From assembly GCA_030704615.1 (NCBI GenBank), contig CM060731.1:80518756-80582755 (forward strand): a stretch of DNA of 64,000 nt. The letters are read 5' to 3'. Source of the DNA: Takakia lepidozioides. Taxonomy: Eukaryota; Streptophyta; Takakiopsida; Takakiales; Takakiaceae. Below the pieces are notes generated by a model. That model was given only the letters and a program-made list of their open reading frames with translations, did not search any database and was not told where the DNA came from. Shown here one piece after another: positions 19,544 through 30,808 of this stretch (position 1 is its first letter; every line of letters starts with the position of its first letter). The position numbers and the translations under genes were made by a program.

Positions 19544-19945
19544 AGACTATACCTCTGTTAGTATACCAAACAGGAGCTTGTCCCTTTGACTATACCTCTG
19601 TTGAGGTATCACCATATGTGAACCATAATGTGAGACTATACCTTTGTTAGTATACCAAACAAGAGCTTGTCCATTTTACTATACCTCTATTGAGGTATCA
19701 CCATATGTGAACCCTAATCAGCTGAGACTATACCTCTGTTAGTATACCAAACAGGAGCTTGTCCCTTTTACTATACCTCTGTTGAGGTATCACCATATGT
19801 GGACCCTAATCAGCTCAGACTATACCTCTGTTAGTATACCAAACAGAACCCTCATTTTCAGACTATACCTCTGTAAAGGTATCATCAACATAAGGGACCC
19901 TAGCAATCCCAGACTATACCTCTCTTAAGGTATCAACAGTGAAAG
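19544..19945 (+). repeat. Tandem hairpin repeats in the Element 2 leader
   Basis: About three full units of roughly 90 bp and several partial units, each starting GACTATACCTCTGTTAGTAT and containing ATACCTCTGTTGAGGTAT, a perfect 7-bp stem with a 4-nt loop. The last units are truncated but keep the hairpin (ACCTCTCTTAAGGTAT). The unit may be an RNA structure array or a recombination by-product. Confidence 0.8.
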
Positions 19946-19959
19946 GACTTAGTGAAATT

Positions 19960-20115
19960 TAAGGGCCTTTGGAGGATTGTTTGGAAGATATTTGAGGGCC
20001 CTTGGAGGAGTATTTGGAGGATCTTTGGGGTCCTTGGAGGAGTGTTTGGAGGATCTTTGGGGTCCTTGGAGGATCTTTGGGGTCCTTGGAGGACCCTTCG
20101 AGGAGCTTTGGTGGA
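19960..20115 (+). repeat. Short tandem repeats GGAGGATCTTTGGGGTCCTT
   Basis: A 20-21-bp unit repeated about six times with variants. It gives Pro/Ser/Lys-rich reading frames on the minus strand that are artefacts of the repeat. Confidence 0.75.
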
Positions 20116-20289
20116 CAATGTTGAAGAGCTCTTGAAGGATTGATTGAGGGATATTGAAGGATACTTGCCACGGCCATACAAGCGAGTGGATAGAGACAGG
20201 AGGGAGAGTGGTGGGATGAGAGCATTCTGGGGTTAGGAATTGCTTTAGTTTCTCTTCTCCATAGTCTTTCACCCTCTCTGTAGGCCAAA

Positions 20290-20645
20290 ACCTTTCCGTA
20301 GGTGGAGGCAAGAGTCAGTCCGGGTATGGGCTGGGGTGTCCTTGCAGGAGCGACACTGTGGAGTGTTTTTGGTGTGGGGGAGTTGCTGTCTTGATTTTCT
20401 TGTGTTTGGATCCCCTCCACACCTGCATGCTTGACTGTGCGCCATGTTAGCTTTGTGTGGGCGCTTGTTTTCATAGGAGGTTGGTCCGGATTTGATCACC
20501 GGCCAATCCTAGAGTATGCTGTCGGTGGTGAGGCTGAAGTGATGACCAACAAGACCACTAGTGTTTCTTCTATGGTGAGGCTGGGTTGATGACCAGCAGA
20601 CCATAGGAGTGCTTGCGGTGGATGCAGGTGCAGGTACAGGTCTAC
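20290..20645 (+). other. Conserved gag-proximal leader module of Element 2
   Basis: Homologous to 5,340-5,705 of Element 1, with the same paired GGTGAGGCTG...GATGACCA motifs. It is the only part of the leader shared by the two elements. Confidence 0.55.
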
Positions 20646-20770
20646 GTTAGAAACCTATTATTCCTGCTTGAACCAGTAGCCGCAACAGGTTCTTTACCCG
20701 GTTACCTTGTAGAAAGTGGGGATTAGAGACAGGTTGACAACCGGTTGGGTTGTGAGTTTTCATCACGGAG

Positions 20771-22387
20771 GTGCCACCAGCTACTGAGGGGAGTGCCGGT
20801 ACAAGCACCAGCGATACTAGTAGGTACACAAGACAAGGTGTGCGGTTTAGGCCACTTTCACCTTCAGTGTCTTCTGAGGAAGGTTCAGACTCGGAGTCAG
20901 GAGGATTCTCGCCCAGGGTGCAAGTCATTTCCGTGCCATTGTTGTGGGACACGATGGAGGAGATGTATGGGGCTACCAAGGGGCCACGTAGGTACTCTGG
21001 AGCTGTGGGCACCATCGAGCTTGATGACTTTATACAAGAGTTTGACAGTTGGTGTGATTTGCAGCAAATGCGCAATCCACAACTGTTTACGCCATTTATG
21101 GCGTGGAAGGGGCTATTCCAGCACCTTGAGGGGCCGCCCATGGATGATTACCATGAATTTCGGCGGGGACATGCGGTGGAGATTGAGGAGTGGCGAGAGT
21201 ATTGGTCACCTAACTATGTCTCAATCACAAGAGGCACAAGGGCAGCGGTGACACCAGCAACTACACAAACATCTCCAACTACAAGCACTAGTAGTGGAAC
21301 AAGTAGTGCCGGCACTTCTGCAGGTGGTACCAGTTCAAAAGGTGCTACTACTCCTCCTGCCACAATTACAACACATGTGCCTAGATTCAACCCGGTGGTG
21401 GAGTTCTTCCAGGAGTTGCGGAGGAACTACCAAGGTGTATGGACAGAGAAGCTGCGAAGTTTGCAAGACTTCCAGCGCAAATCCAGTGAGAGCTTGCGAG
21501 AAGCCTACACTCGTATGAGGCGCTTGATAAGTGTGACCCAAGGGGTTACTGAAGCTCAGGCAGTCCAGTTCTGGTATGGAATTTTGGACAAGGAGCTCAA
21601 GAGAAGGGTGCGGGATGCAACCCTGTTACAAGCGGCCCAACCCACATTAGCGGATGTGTTTCTGCTGGCTGAGCGGATTGAGCTCAACATGGTGGAGGAA
21701 CGAGTTGTTACCATTGGATTTGGCAAGGACATGCCTGCACGAGGTGCAACTGCCAGCCAACACGTACAAGGGACTGCCCAATAGCGTGGTCAGGGAGGCA
21801 AGATTGCCCAACCCAAGTTCCATGGAGCTTATAGGGGACCTCAGGTGCAGAGACCCGTGGCATCTTTTGCAGGTCAACAACAACCAGGGGTGATGTGTTG
21901 GACATGTGGAGGACCCCATGTCAAGAGAGATTGCCCAAAGAGTGGCAGAAGGCCGGAACAAGCACAGCCTGCACAGTTGCAGTGTGGGCATTGTGGCAAG
22001 TATGGGCATGGAGATGCCCAGTGTTATGACTTGCACCCTGAGTTGCACCCAGGCCAGTTCCAAGGGAACAATGGTGGCCGGGGGCGAGGTGGACCAGCCC
22101 AGAGAGGACGAGGTGGTCGGGCACAAGGTGCAGGCCAAGGGCAAGCTCAACATGGCCAAGGACGCGGAGGTCAGGGTGTTGACCAAGACATGGCCAACCG
22201 GCTTCAACAGCTAGAGCAGAGGCTCGCTGCCATGGCTACAGCTCAGGTGGTACCGGCTCCCAGACAAGATGGTCCACCTCCTACTCCTGAGGGAGGAGAT
22301 ATGGGAGGCATGGGATTCATGTGCGGAGCAGCACTACCACTAGTGCAGGTGGAGTCTGCTGCAGCTGTGACTCGAGGAGCAGCATGA
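20771..22387 (+). pseudogene. gag: Element 2 gag (two nonsense mutations)
   Basis: The same Gag as Element 1, in a single frame through capsid-like region and zinc knuckles (CWTCGGPHVKRDC near 21,897; CGHCGKYGHGDAQC near 21,983). It is interrupted by TAG at 21,782 (CAG in Element 1) and ends at TGA 22,385 (CGA in Element 1). Here the frame across 21,040 is intact, which exposes the 1-nt loss in Element 1. The frame opens at GTG 20,771, and the first in-frame ATG is near 20,953, so the true start is unsettled. The reading frame after 22,387 continues into the protease, showing that gag and pro were fused. Confidence 0.85.
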
Positions 22388-22411
22388 GTTCCTGAGCCAC
22401 GAGGTGCAGAG

Positions 22412-23404
22412 GTGGAATTGGATGCACAGCGTGGGGAGGCAAGCCGTCAGGCGAGGCTTCCTCAGTCATTCACATTGGCGGAGATAGTGTCGACGTCATC
22501 CATGGCACCTAGTTCTCGCCCGACTGTTACCGAGGTGGAGGTTACTATGCCATTGGGGAGAGCTACACGTGCAACACTGACACCTGCTACCAAGGCTAGT
22601 GCAGCCGATGTGTTATTGGGGGCAGCCACCTCTGTGTGTCAAGCCCCACTGTTCTTGGCAACCATGATTGCGACGCCGGGGGTAAGACCAGCTGCAGTGT
22701 TCAGACTAGCAGCAACACTCTGCGAGAGTGGGGAGGTCATTTCATCTTCTGCGGAGTTACTGGAAGGTGTAGTGGCAGAGGGATCCTCGGATTTGAGGGT
22801 CAAGACTACCACGGCTGCGCCATGGCAAGCTGCAGCTGCCAGGTTGACGGAGCTGCCAGCTAGGCCAGCCTTTGAGCGCTCCATGGTGACACCTGGAGTT
22901 GTCTTGTTAGACAACCAGGGAGGCGTTTTCACTTTGAGTGGACCGGCAGGCAAGAAGTACCGGCCACTGCGGGTCTTGTTGGACTCAGGAGCTCAGCCAC
23001 TGATGTTGGGCAGAGCTGCTATTGCAGGTTTGGGCCTCATGGAGGCGGATATGGAGCCTTGTCCTTTCCAGATACAGACATCTCTGGGAGGATCAGAGCA
23101 GGCTCGGGGCATGACACGGCGTGAGTTGGTCATTGAACTACAACCAGATCATCCTGTAGATGGCTCAGTGATGCGAGCCAAGGCCATTGTGACATGCGGT
23201 CTCTTACGATGTCCTTGTTGGTGGGGCAGTGTTATATCCCATGGGCTTCACCCTGGACTTTTGGGAGGAGTCAACATCCTACAGGCTTGGATGGCAGTCA
23301 GGGGATGGTCGTCGTGCACAGCTCCCTGTGACATTCATTGGGGGTATTGCGGCTGCCCAGTGGGGCAAGATGCCAACACTAGCCGCCTTTACAGCTGCAG
23401 TTAG
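22412..23404 (+). pseudogene. pro: Element 2 aspartic protease region
   Basis: In frame with gag. The active-site LLDSGAQPLMLG lies at about 22,976-23,011. A 2-nt loss near 23,192 relative to Element 1 shifts the frame just before the second conserved block (VLVGGAV), so the protease is non-functional. Confidence 0.82.
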
Positions 23405-24660
23405 TTGGCCTGGAGAGTTGCTGGAAGGCAATGCCCATGCAGAGGATGTGCCACCTCCAGCAGAGCATGATGACATGCATGGTACGGCGGAGTTGTCTGC
23501 CATGGTTGCTCACACTCCATTATGGGGTACGAGCAAGGATTTGCAGCAGGCTGCTGATGGACGGGTACAACAAGCCTGGGTAGAGGCCTTCGTACCGTCA
23601 GGAGAAGGAGAGTGCGGTGATTGCACCAGGACCACCTCATTGTCCATTGGACACCACACCTCTTGTGTGCAGTGCCCGGATGAAGACATATGCTTTCTGG
23701 ACTTGTTTGGCAGGGATCAGCACTGGATTGGTTGCAGTACTGCAGGCAGGTGTACGAGTTTGACGTTACCTGTATGTGGAGAGGGATGAGACTTCACGAC
23801 GCGTCTCACTGCGCCATGTTGCTCAGTTGGTACAGCAGTACCTTGATTTGTTGCCAGTGTCTGCAGTTCGTGGATACCAACAAGCCTTGCCAGCAGACAT
23901 TTCGTTGCTGGGGGGCGCAGGATTTGGAGCGGGTTGGCTCCATTGATCTGGTAGTGGCAGGCTGACCCTGCCAAGGGCATTCATCAGCCGGGCATGGCAA
24001 TGGATTGCGAGACTCGAGGACGGGTCTGTTTTGGGAGATGGTGCGGATTTTGCGCCACTTGCAGCTTCATCAAGCTGTATCTCCAGCATACATCTTGGAG
24101 AATGTGCCACTGATGGGTGATTCTCGGGCCAGGGTGATGGCCAGTGTGCATCAAGTCCGGTCGTGGATTGGGTCAGCAGTGTTGCTGGATGCAGCTGCAG
24201 TGGGGTCATGGGCTCATCGTCCACGGCTATGGTGGACTAACTTGATGCCACCCGCACTGCTCAAGCGTGCATTTGATGGGGTGCAGCGGCTAGCACACCT
24301 CACAGTGGATAGCATTTTGGACACAGGGAGGCAGTCTCAACGTGTGAGACACGATGACCGTTCGCCTTTGGCAGTAGTCAACAGGGTGGGTCAACCACGA
24401 GCAGCATTATCTACACTGCTCAGCTTCCCAGGATCCCATGCTTTTCGGGATGGTGGACCTGGCCTCTTGTGGGATAGCCAGTTGCAACAATTAGTGGAGC
24501 CCAATGCTGACGAGCTTGAGCGGGCGATGGGTTTTACCACAGGTACCACGACCGTGCCATCTCTTTCTGAGGCATCACGTCGTCAGGTGTTGGGGCAAGC
24601 AATGGATCTCAATTGCTTGACCTGGATTATCAGCTTTGGCGGGCTTCCCGGCAGGCTTCA
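23405..24660 (+). pseudogene. Element 2 C5 DNA methyltransferase domain (disrupted)
   Basis: Homologous to 8,434-9,700. Motif I is scrambled by small indels near 23,690-23,760. Motif IV reads G-stop-PCQGHS because TGG became TGA at 23,963-23,965. Downstream motifs ENVPLMGDSRARV, RPRLWW and SRRQVLGQAMDLNCLTW are intact in one frame (24,005-24,640). The RTGLFWE stretch typical of DNMT3/DRM-like enzymes is present. The better-preserved C-terminal half complements Element 1 in defining the family. No active enzyme can come from this copy. Confidence 0.85.
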
Positions 24661-24722
24661 AGGGCATCAAGAGATTCAACAAGTAGAGTTCCAAGTAACA
24701 TTTCGGAGTAACATTGGCGGGC
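24637..24722 (+). other. Deletion with filler DNA between methyltransferase and RT of Element 2
   Basis: About 430 bp present in Element 1 (9,680-10,108) are missing here and replaced by about 85 bp unrelated to it. The filler is bounded by a short direct repeat GGCGGGCTT (at 24,647 and about 24,716), as left by template switching or microhomology-mediated repair. Confidence 0.6.
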
Positions 24723-26918
24723 TTACAAGAACTGCTTTGCCTTTAGTTTGAAGGACTTAGGAGCACTGAAGGGTCAATAGATTCGCATTGAATTGGCTAC
24801 TGACACGCCAATCTTTCGGAGACCCTATAGATACAGTGACATGGAGAGGTCCTTGATTCAGATGAGAACTCAGGACCTTTGGGAGGCTGGTTTGGTGGAG
24901 TTATCTCGGGGAGAGTATGCTTCAGCCACAGTGATGCCAGCCAAGAAGGATGTCTTTGGCAATTGGACGGAGAGACGTATGTGCGGTGATTACCGGCCTG
25001 TAAATCGTCAGACCAAGTCCGATAGGTATGCCATGCCAACACCAGAGGAGATCTTTGATGCCATTGGGCATGCCAAGGTCTTTAGCACATTGGATTTACG
25101 ATCCGAATATCACCAGTTGCCGATCAAGGAGGCGGATAAGCAAAAGACGGCATTCTAGGGGATCAATGAGTACGGGAAGGATTGCCTATACCAGTGGCGG
25201 TTCTTACCATTTGGGCTTAAGAACGCTCCGGCAGAGTTTTCAGAGAGTCATGGATAGGATTCTAGCAGGGGTGGAGTTTGCTCGGTGCTACATAAATGAC
25301 ATCATCATCTTTAGTGCTACGGTGGAAGAGCATGAGAGACACCTTCAGGGGGTATTTGAGCGCTTGAGGGCGCACGGATTGAAGTTACATCCGGGAAAGT
25401 GCAAGTTTTTCCACAACCAGATTGAGTATCTGGGTCACATGATATATCCTGGAGGATTGGGGGGTACAGTAGACTAAGGTAGAGTCCATTGCACAGGTTC
25501 CACGCCCCACGGATGTGAGCTGAGTTCGAGCTTTCATGGGGTTAGCAAACTATTATAGACGGTTTGTTAAGGGATTTAGTGCCATTGCAAAGGCTCTAAC
25601 CAAGTTGACCAAGGTGGACCAGGAGTGGCAGTGGGAAGATGAGCAAGAACAAGCTTTTCAAGAGCTCAAGGCGAGGTTGACCTCGGCGCCCATCTTGAGA
25701 CGACCTATCAGGGGGCGTCCTTTTTAGCTGCATACAGATTGGAGCATGCTGGGGCTTGGAGCGGTGCTCACACAAGTGGACGATGATGGAAGAGAGTTCG
25801 TAGTGGCTTATGCTAGCCGCTCGAATAACGTTGCAGAGTCTAAGTATAGCTCATATGAGGGAGAATGCTTAGCTGCAGTGTGGGCCGTGGCACACTTCAG
25901 GTGCTATCTATACGACAATCTCTTCACCCTTGTCACGGATCACCAACCACTCAAGTGGTTGATGGAGTCAGACAAGCTTACGGGGAAGCTTGCACGGTGG
26001 GCACTCATCCTTCAAGAGTATGACTTTCATGTGGTGCATCGACCGGGTTTGGTCAATCGCAATGCAGATGGGTTGAGTCGCAATCCATGCACGAGCCAGC
26101 AGGATGACACTGGAGCTCGGTGGCATGGTGAGACGGACGAAGAGATGGTGCCCGGATGGCATGCATCTGCATTTCTGTGTATCTTGGCAGCGGAAGGCCA
26201 GGTTGGACCTGCAACAAAGATGACTACAGATCAAGTGTCTGAGGACCCTGAGGCTAGCAATGAGCAAGGTGGTGCCAAAGATATACATGAGGATTCAGTT
26301 GTGTTGGACTACCTCCGCACTGGAGACACTGCAGCCACTGTGACTGCCAAGGAGAGGGATCGGATCCTACAACGAGCCAAGAGGTTCAAGTGGGAGGGGA
26401 CACACCTGCTCCGAGTGTGGGAGGATGGTCGAGTGAGGATTGTGCCTCACCCAACACAGCGGGCACGGTTAGTGCGGCATGCCCATGAGGAGTTGGGGCA
26501 TTTTGGGGTGCGACGCACTCATAGTCTACTGCAGGGGCAATATTGGTGGCGTGGTATGCACACAGAGGTGCAACAATTTGTGGCTAGGTGCATGGTGTGT
26601 GACAGGGTGCGTGCTTCATTCAACGCCCCTACTCCACAATTGCACCCTCTTCCGATCATGGGATTGGGCTACAGGTGGAGTCTTGATTTTGCAGGGCCGT
26701 TGCCACTGACCATGCGCCACAACAAGTACGTGTTGGTGATGGTGGAGCACTTCTCCAAGTGGATTGAATTGGTTCCATTGCCTGATAAGGCTAGTGAGGG
26801 AGCTGCGTATGCATTCTTGGATTGTGTGCTTAGCCGATTCGGTGCTCCAGCTGAGGTACTCACGGACCAAGGGAGAGAGTTCTTGGGGGAGTTTCAGGCT
26901 TTGTGTGAAAGGCCTTGA
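24722..26918 (+). pseudogene. pol: Element 2 RT, RNase H and integrase N-terminal half (decayed)
   Basis: Closely follows Element 1. Lesions are TAG at 25,156 (TGG in Element 1), an extra base near 25,240, YIDD changed to YIND (25,289-25,300), an extra base near 25,462, TGA at 25,521 (from CGA) and TAG at 25,725 (from CAG). From 25,746 to 26,918 the frame is open and encodes RNase H, the HHCC module and the first two integrase Asp residues. It ends at the same TGA as Element 1 after GAAAGGCCT. Confidence 0.9.
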
Positions 26919-27724
26919 TAGACCACCGCACCACTTCTCGGGATCATCCTGAGGCCGATGGCTTGGCAGAGAGAGTTGTTCAGACAGTAAATAGGGGTTT
27001 GCGCAAGTATGGTTTGTAGAAGGGACACCTAGGAGATTGGGACCTTCAGTTACCCTGGTTAGCCATGGGCTACAGGTTCAGCAAGCAAGCATCACTTGCC
27101 TCCTTCTCACCATACTTTCTTCTCTTTGGCCGAGAGCCGGATTTGCCTACATCCATTCGCAGAGAAGCTGCTACAGTTCTTAACCTTGACGATCCGGACG
27201 TGTGGGCGCGTGCATGTGAGCAGCGTGCAAAGTTGTTCAAGAAAGTCATGCCTATGGCTTTTGAGAACCTTGCCATTGCACAACATCGTGATACGTTGAG
27301 GTATGCTACCATACGTGGTGGGGGCTATCGTCCTGGGGTTCGGAGATTCAACCCTGGTGACTATGTCTATCTGCAGCAGACTGCTCCTACGACATTGGAT
27401 GTGACTGCAGGACGTGTTATTTTGAGGGTTCGAGAGGTTTTGCTCTCAGGCGTCTTGGTCTTGGAGGGTTGGGATGGCATAACTTGGAAGGACCATGTGC
27501 GTAATTGTGCGCCATGTCACCTTCCGAATGTCGATGGCAGGATTGACCCAAACGTGGCAGTGGTATCTGCAAGTTTGAAATGCATGTTGTGTGGGTCTGC
27601 TAGAGGGGCAGCCACCATGCTGGTGTGTGATCGATGCTCTAGAGGTTGGCATATGGGATGCTTGACTCCACCTCTTGAGATGGTTCCTGATGGGGATTGG
27701 TTATGTCCGTATTGCATTGGATAG
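26909..27724 (+). pseudogene. Element 2 integrase C-terminus and PHD finger
   Basis: Resumes in a shifted frame (HRTTSRDHPEADGLAE), meets TAG at 27,017 (CAG in Element 1), then is open from 27,065 to 27,724. The PHD finger keeps all eight ligands (CMLCG, LVCDRC, WHMGC, WLCPYC). Conservation of the PHD in both copies shows it is an ancestral part of the element. Confidence 0.87.
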
Positions 27725-27969
27725 TGAGAGTGGATACAACCATGGAAGGCTAACAAGAAATGCAAGGCCAAGCTACTAGGAGACCAACACACGAGATCCT
27801 GACTCAAGTTCACAGATTGCAAGACGGCGACTAACGATGGGGTTGCTCTTGTACCCGGCCTCTTGGTCTATAGAGTTTGAGTACAATAGGGACAGTGATA
27901 GAGGACTTAGTACGGCTGTGGCTATTACATCTTGTAGCTATCTGGAGTTAGAGGGACCTAACCACCAGC

Positions 27970-27980
27970 TAGGGGGGCGA
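27970..27980 (+). promoter_or_regulatory. Polypurine tract of Element 2
   Basis: TAGGGGGGCGA immediately precedes B1, identical to the tract of Element 1. Confidence 0.7.
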
Positions 27981-27981
27981 T

Positions 27982-28066
27982 TGTGGTATAGCTTTCTAGG
28001 ATTGTGTGCTTAGATTATGTGGTGGACAACGATGTATGTTGTGGCACGATGCTTAGGTGCACGACA
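27982..28066 (+). repeat. Element 2 repeat B1
   Basis: 85 bp, TGTGGTATAGC...GCACGACA, the same length as B of Element 1 but different in its middle. Joined to A2 through GC. Confidence 0.88.
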
Positions 28067-28068
28067 GC

Positions 28069-28490
28069 TGTCATGGTTTTAGTCATGGTTATCTAGAATT
28101 ACCTACTTCTAGTTAACTAGGACATTTTAGATATTTTATATTTATATTTTGTGTGTTGGGACTTCATTTGGTCTCACATGCCAAGTGAGGTGTCGAGCCT
28201 CACTTGAGACATGGAGATAGGTTTTCCCTTTTTGAGTGTTGAGGAGGTTCATCTTCTTGTAGTTGAGCCTCCATGAGCTTCTCTCACCTCCATAGCTCTA
28301 GGTATTGAGAGGGAGTGTGTTGAGGGCTTTGTAGGGTGGATTCCTTTAGCAAAGGTGCCCTTGGCTTGACTTAGTTTATGTGATAGAGTGGATTTCACTT
28401 GGAAGGACTAGGGCTTGTTCTTCATGTGATTGCTTCATGCTTTGAGAGCTTTCATTGTCTTCTACTTCTCTCATTTCTCATCTCTTATCA
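28069..28490 (+). repeat. Element 2 repeat A2
   Basis: 422-bp copy of A1 with several substitutions and a 1-nt indel (TATTTTATA versus TATTTATA). Confidence 0.9.
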
Positions 28491-28491
28491 T

Positions 28492-28576
28492 TGTGGTATA
28501 GCTTTCTAGGATTGTGTGCTTAGATTGTGTGGTGGACAGCGATGTATGTTGTGGCACGATGCTTAGGTGCACGACA
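28492..28576 (+). repeat. Element 2 repeat B2 (3' terminus)
   Basis: Second B copy with two differences from B1 (GATTGTGT for GATTATGT; GACAGCG for GACAACG). Followed by the ACAT duplication. Confidence 0.88.
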
Positions 28577-28580
28577 ACAT

Positions 28581-30808
28581 CAACAACTGGTGAGCGGAGA
28601 TCACCAGTTGGCTAGGGTATCGCCTTCCCCGAAACCCTAACCATATCCTACATGTAGGTTATTCTACGGATTTCCGACCTATATGGAACCGTCTGGTAGG
28701 GGCTTCCATACCCGGGTTGATACTCGAGCTTTTGTATATACCAGACGGGGGTTGGTATCCTGTGAGCACAACATAAGCATGCTCACGTGAGTACAACCCT
28801 TGGTCATGGGGTTTGTATGTTTTTAAACCGTGGTCATAGGAGTTACATGTTTTGAGGCACGATGCATTTATAGGGTACAGTTGCACCAAAACGATAAACT
28901 ATATGATCTATCTATACATTCATGAACATTCGATACATTTCAAATCATTACTTGTAAGCCAAAACATAATATACTAAGGGAATCATTTTAATATTAAACT
29001 ATTATGTGTGATTCACCACCTAACGAAAAACTATAAACATCATCTATAAACCCTAATTCGACGAAAATTTCACAAAACGAAACCATGGCCATGAACCCTA
29101 AACATGCGATGGCGGGGTATCGCAATGAGAAAGCTTTGGTTATATAGCTACAAACATAAGAGGCGGCGGATAGTGTGAGGAAATCCCACGCCTATAGGAT
29201 AACATATTTATCATGTATTGGGGTTACTTGTTTCTTAAGTGTAGTTGTGAGGGCCTGTGTGAGCAGTTAAAAATAGTTCCACAAATTTTTAGTTTCTCAA
29301 TTTTCGTTTCGCTCCGGAGGCATCTTAGGAATATGAGCAATATGAGCAATATGCGCTTGTGCTTGCTCACGCTACCCAACCTCATACCAGACCAGCACTG
29401 GTACATACCAAAGAGCATAATCCAAAATAACCGCCCCATTTCCTAGTCAGGGAGTCATTTTTATCAAAAGCCAAGTAAGATCCTAGTCACATACACGGCA
29501 CTATAGGTCCCTGGTCAAGTCATTGTATGTTAGCCGCCAAGCATATTGACGGTACTCTTACGTCAATGAGTATCTCAACGGCATACCTAAGGAAGTGTAG
29601 AGCATCAACCACCACAGCTCTATACATAATCTCATGACGGTTACCTTTAATTCATCTGTCGAGAAGAAAATCTGAGAAGGAAAATGTGGGCTGTCACAGA
29701 GTAGGTCATGAAAACAACTTTGCAAGCTTTCAATGTGCAGTACCACATCGACCTCGAGGTACTAGCCAATATTTCCAACAAACAGGTGCCAATTATGCTT
29801 GTATAGATGGAAAGCTTTTACTTGCTATTTTCTTGCGATCACCCTTCATTCCAAATAGTGGATGTAGGTTGAGTAGTTGTAGCCCTCAGGGGAAATATTA
29901 GCTCCCACAGACCAATGTGGTACTATCTTTAGAGGGGTGGCCCATTGGATGAGCCTTTGATGAACAAATGAAATGTGCAGAATGTGGACATTTTGTTGAA
30001 GAAAGCGTCACTTATGGTATCCTGGTATCACTTGACCCAAGCCCTTCGGATGGGACGGTTATGACATCCAACACACACGTGTTTGAATCCACAGCCACTA
30101 GTGACATGGTATTTTGCCCTTACGCCTTGCATAAACAAAGGTCTAACAAGGGAAAACCCTATTAGAAGGGATTTTTGTTTAAGAGAACCTTCCAAACTTG
30201 GCGTCTGCTGTCGGTCCAGTTTGTTGGATGGTAGCCAAATCGCTTGCTACTTTCAGCTTGCCAGTCCCCAATTCTTCTTGCTCGGCCAGCTCGGCCAACA
30301 AATCAATAATAGAAGGCCGAGTCCTATCTTTTTGCCATATTGGAACTTGCCACATGCGCATTGGACTGCCACATGAACATTGAGTTTTTCCGTTGAAAGC
30401 CCATGTAGCCGTATCCACATACTGAATAAGCCAATTAGTCCAATGACCGGAAACCACCACATTTTGGACGCCCATTTGTAGTTAAGTCGCGCTAACTCTC
30501 AAACAATAAATAGACAGCTGCCACAACAGTGACAAATGAAAGAAAACATGTACATCAATCATCATCCCCAATCGAAATTATACCAACCAGTACAAATCAA
30601 TAATCATTAATCAGTGAAATAATGCTCAATAATCTTTACAAGTAACCGTCTTTTCCTGCCATATTTGACCTCTCACTATAGCTAGCTTAATCCCTTTCCT
30701 GTTTTTTCTCACCACTACTGGTAACGACAAAATTGAGATGATGAAAATTAAGTTGACACTTGTCCTGAGACAACCACCTCAGGTTCAGAAACAAGATTCA
30801 GACAGCTA
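28581..30808. other. No gene recognised between Element 2 and sideroflexin
   Basis: Starts with a perfect 10-bp hairpin (CAACTGGTGA...TCACCAGTTG, 28,584-28,610). A degenerate piece resembling the tRNA-derived SINE family lies at about 30,060-30,150. A minus-strand frame at 30,179-30,475 is open but not identifiable. No splice-consistent gene was found. Confidence 0.45.

Larger units (their letters stand above)
17809..28576 (+). mobile_element. Element 2: second methyltransferase-bearing gypsy-type retrotransposon with split direct repeats
   Basis: A 10.8-kb relative of Element 1 in the same orientation, flanked by ACAT (17,805-17,808 and 28,577-28,580). Coding regions from gag to PHD align closely with Element 1, while the A and B repeats and most of the leader are unrelated in sequence. 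The same A1...B1-A2-B2 arrangement is present. A1 and A2 differ at several positions (including a 1-nt indel) and B1/B2 at two, so it is older than Element 1. It has many stops: TAG 21,782, TGA 22,385, TGA 23,963, TAG 25,156, TGA 25,521, TAG 25,725 and TAG 27,017. It also has a 2-nt loss near 23,192, a deletion with filler near 24,640, and the RT active site changed to YINDI. Confidence 0.9.

Noticed and set aside
19933-20474. Proline-rich proteins on the minus strand of the Element 2 leader
   Set aside because: They are translations of the 20-bp tandem repeat.
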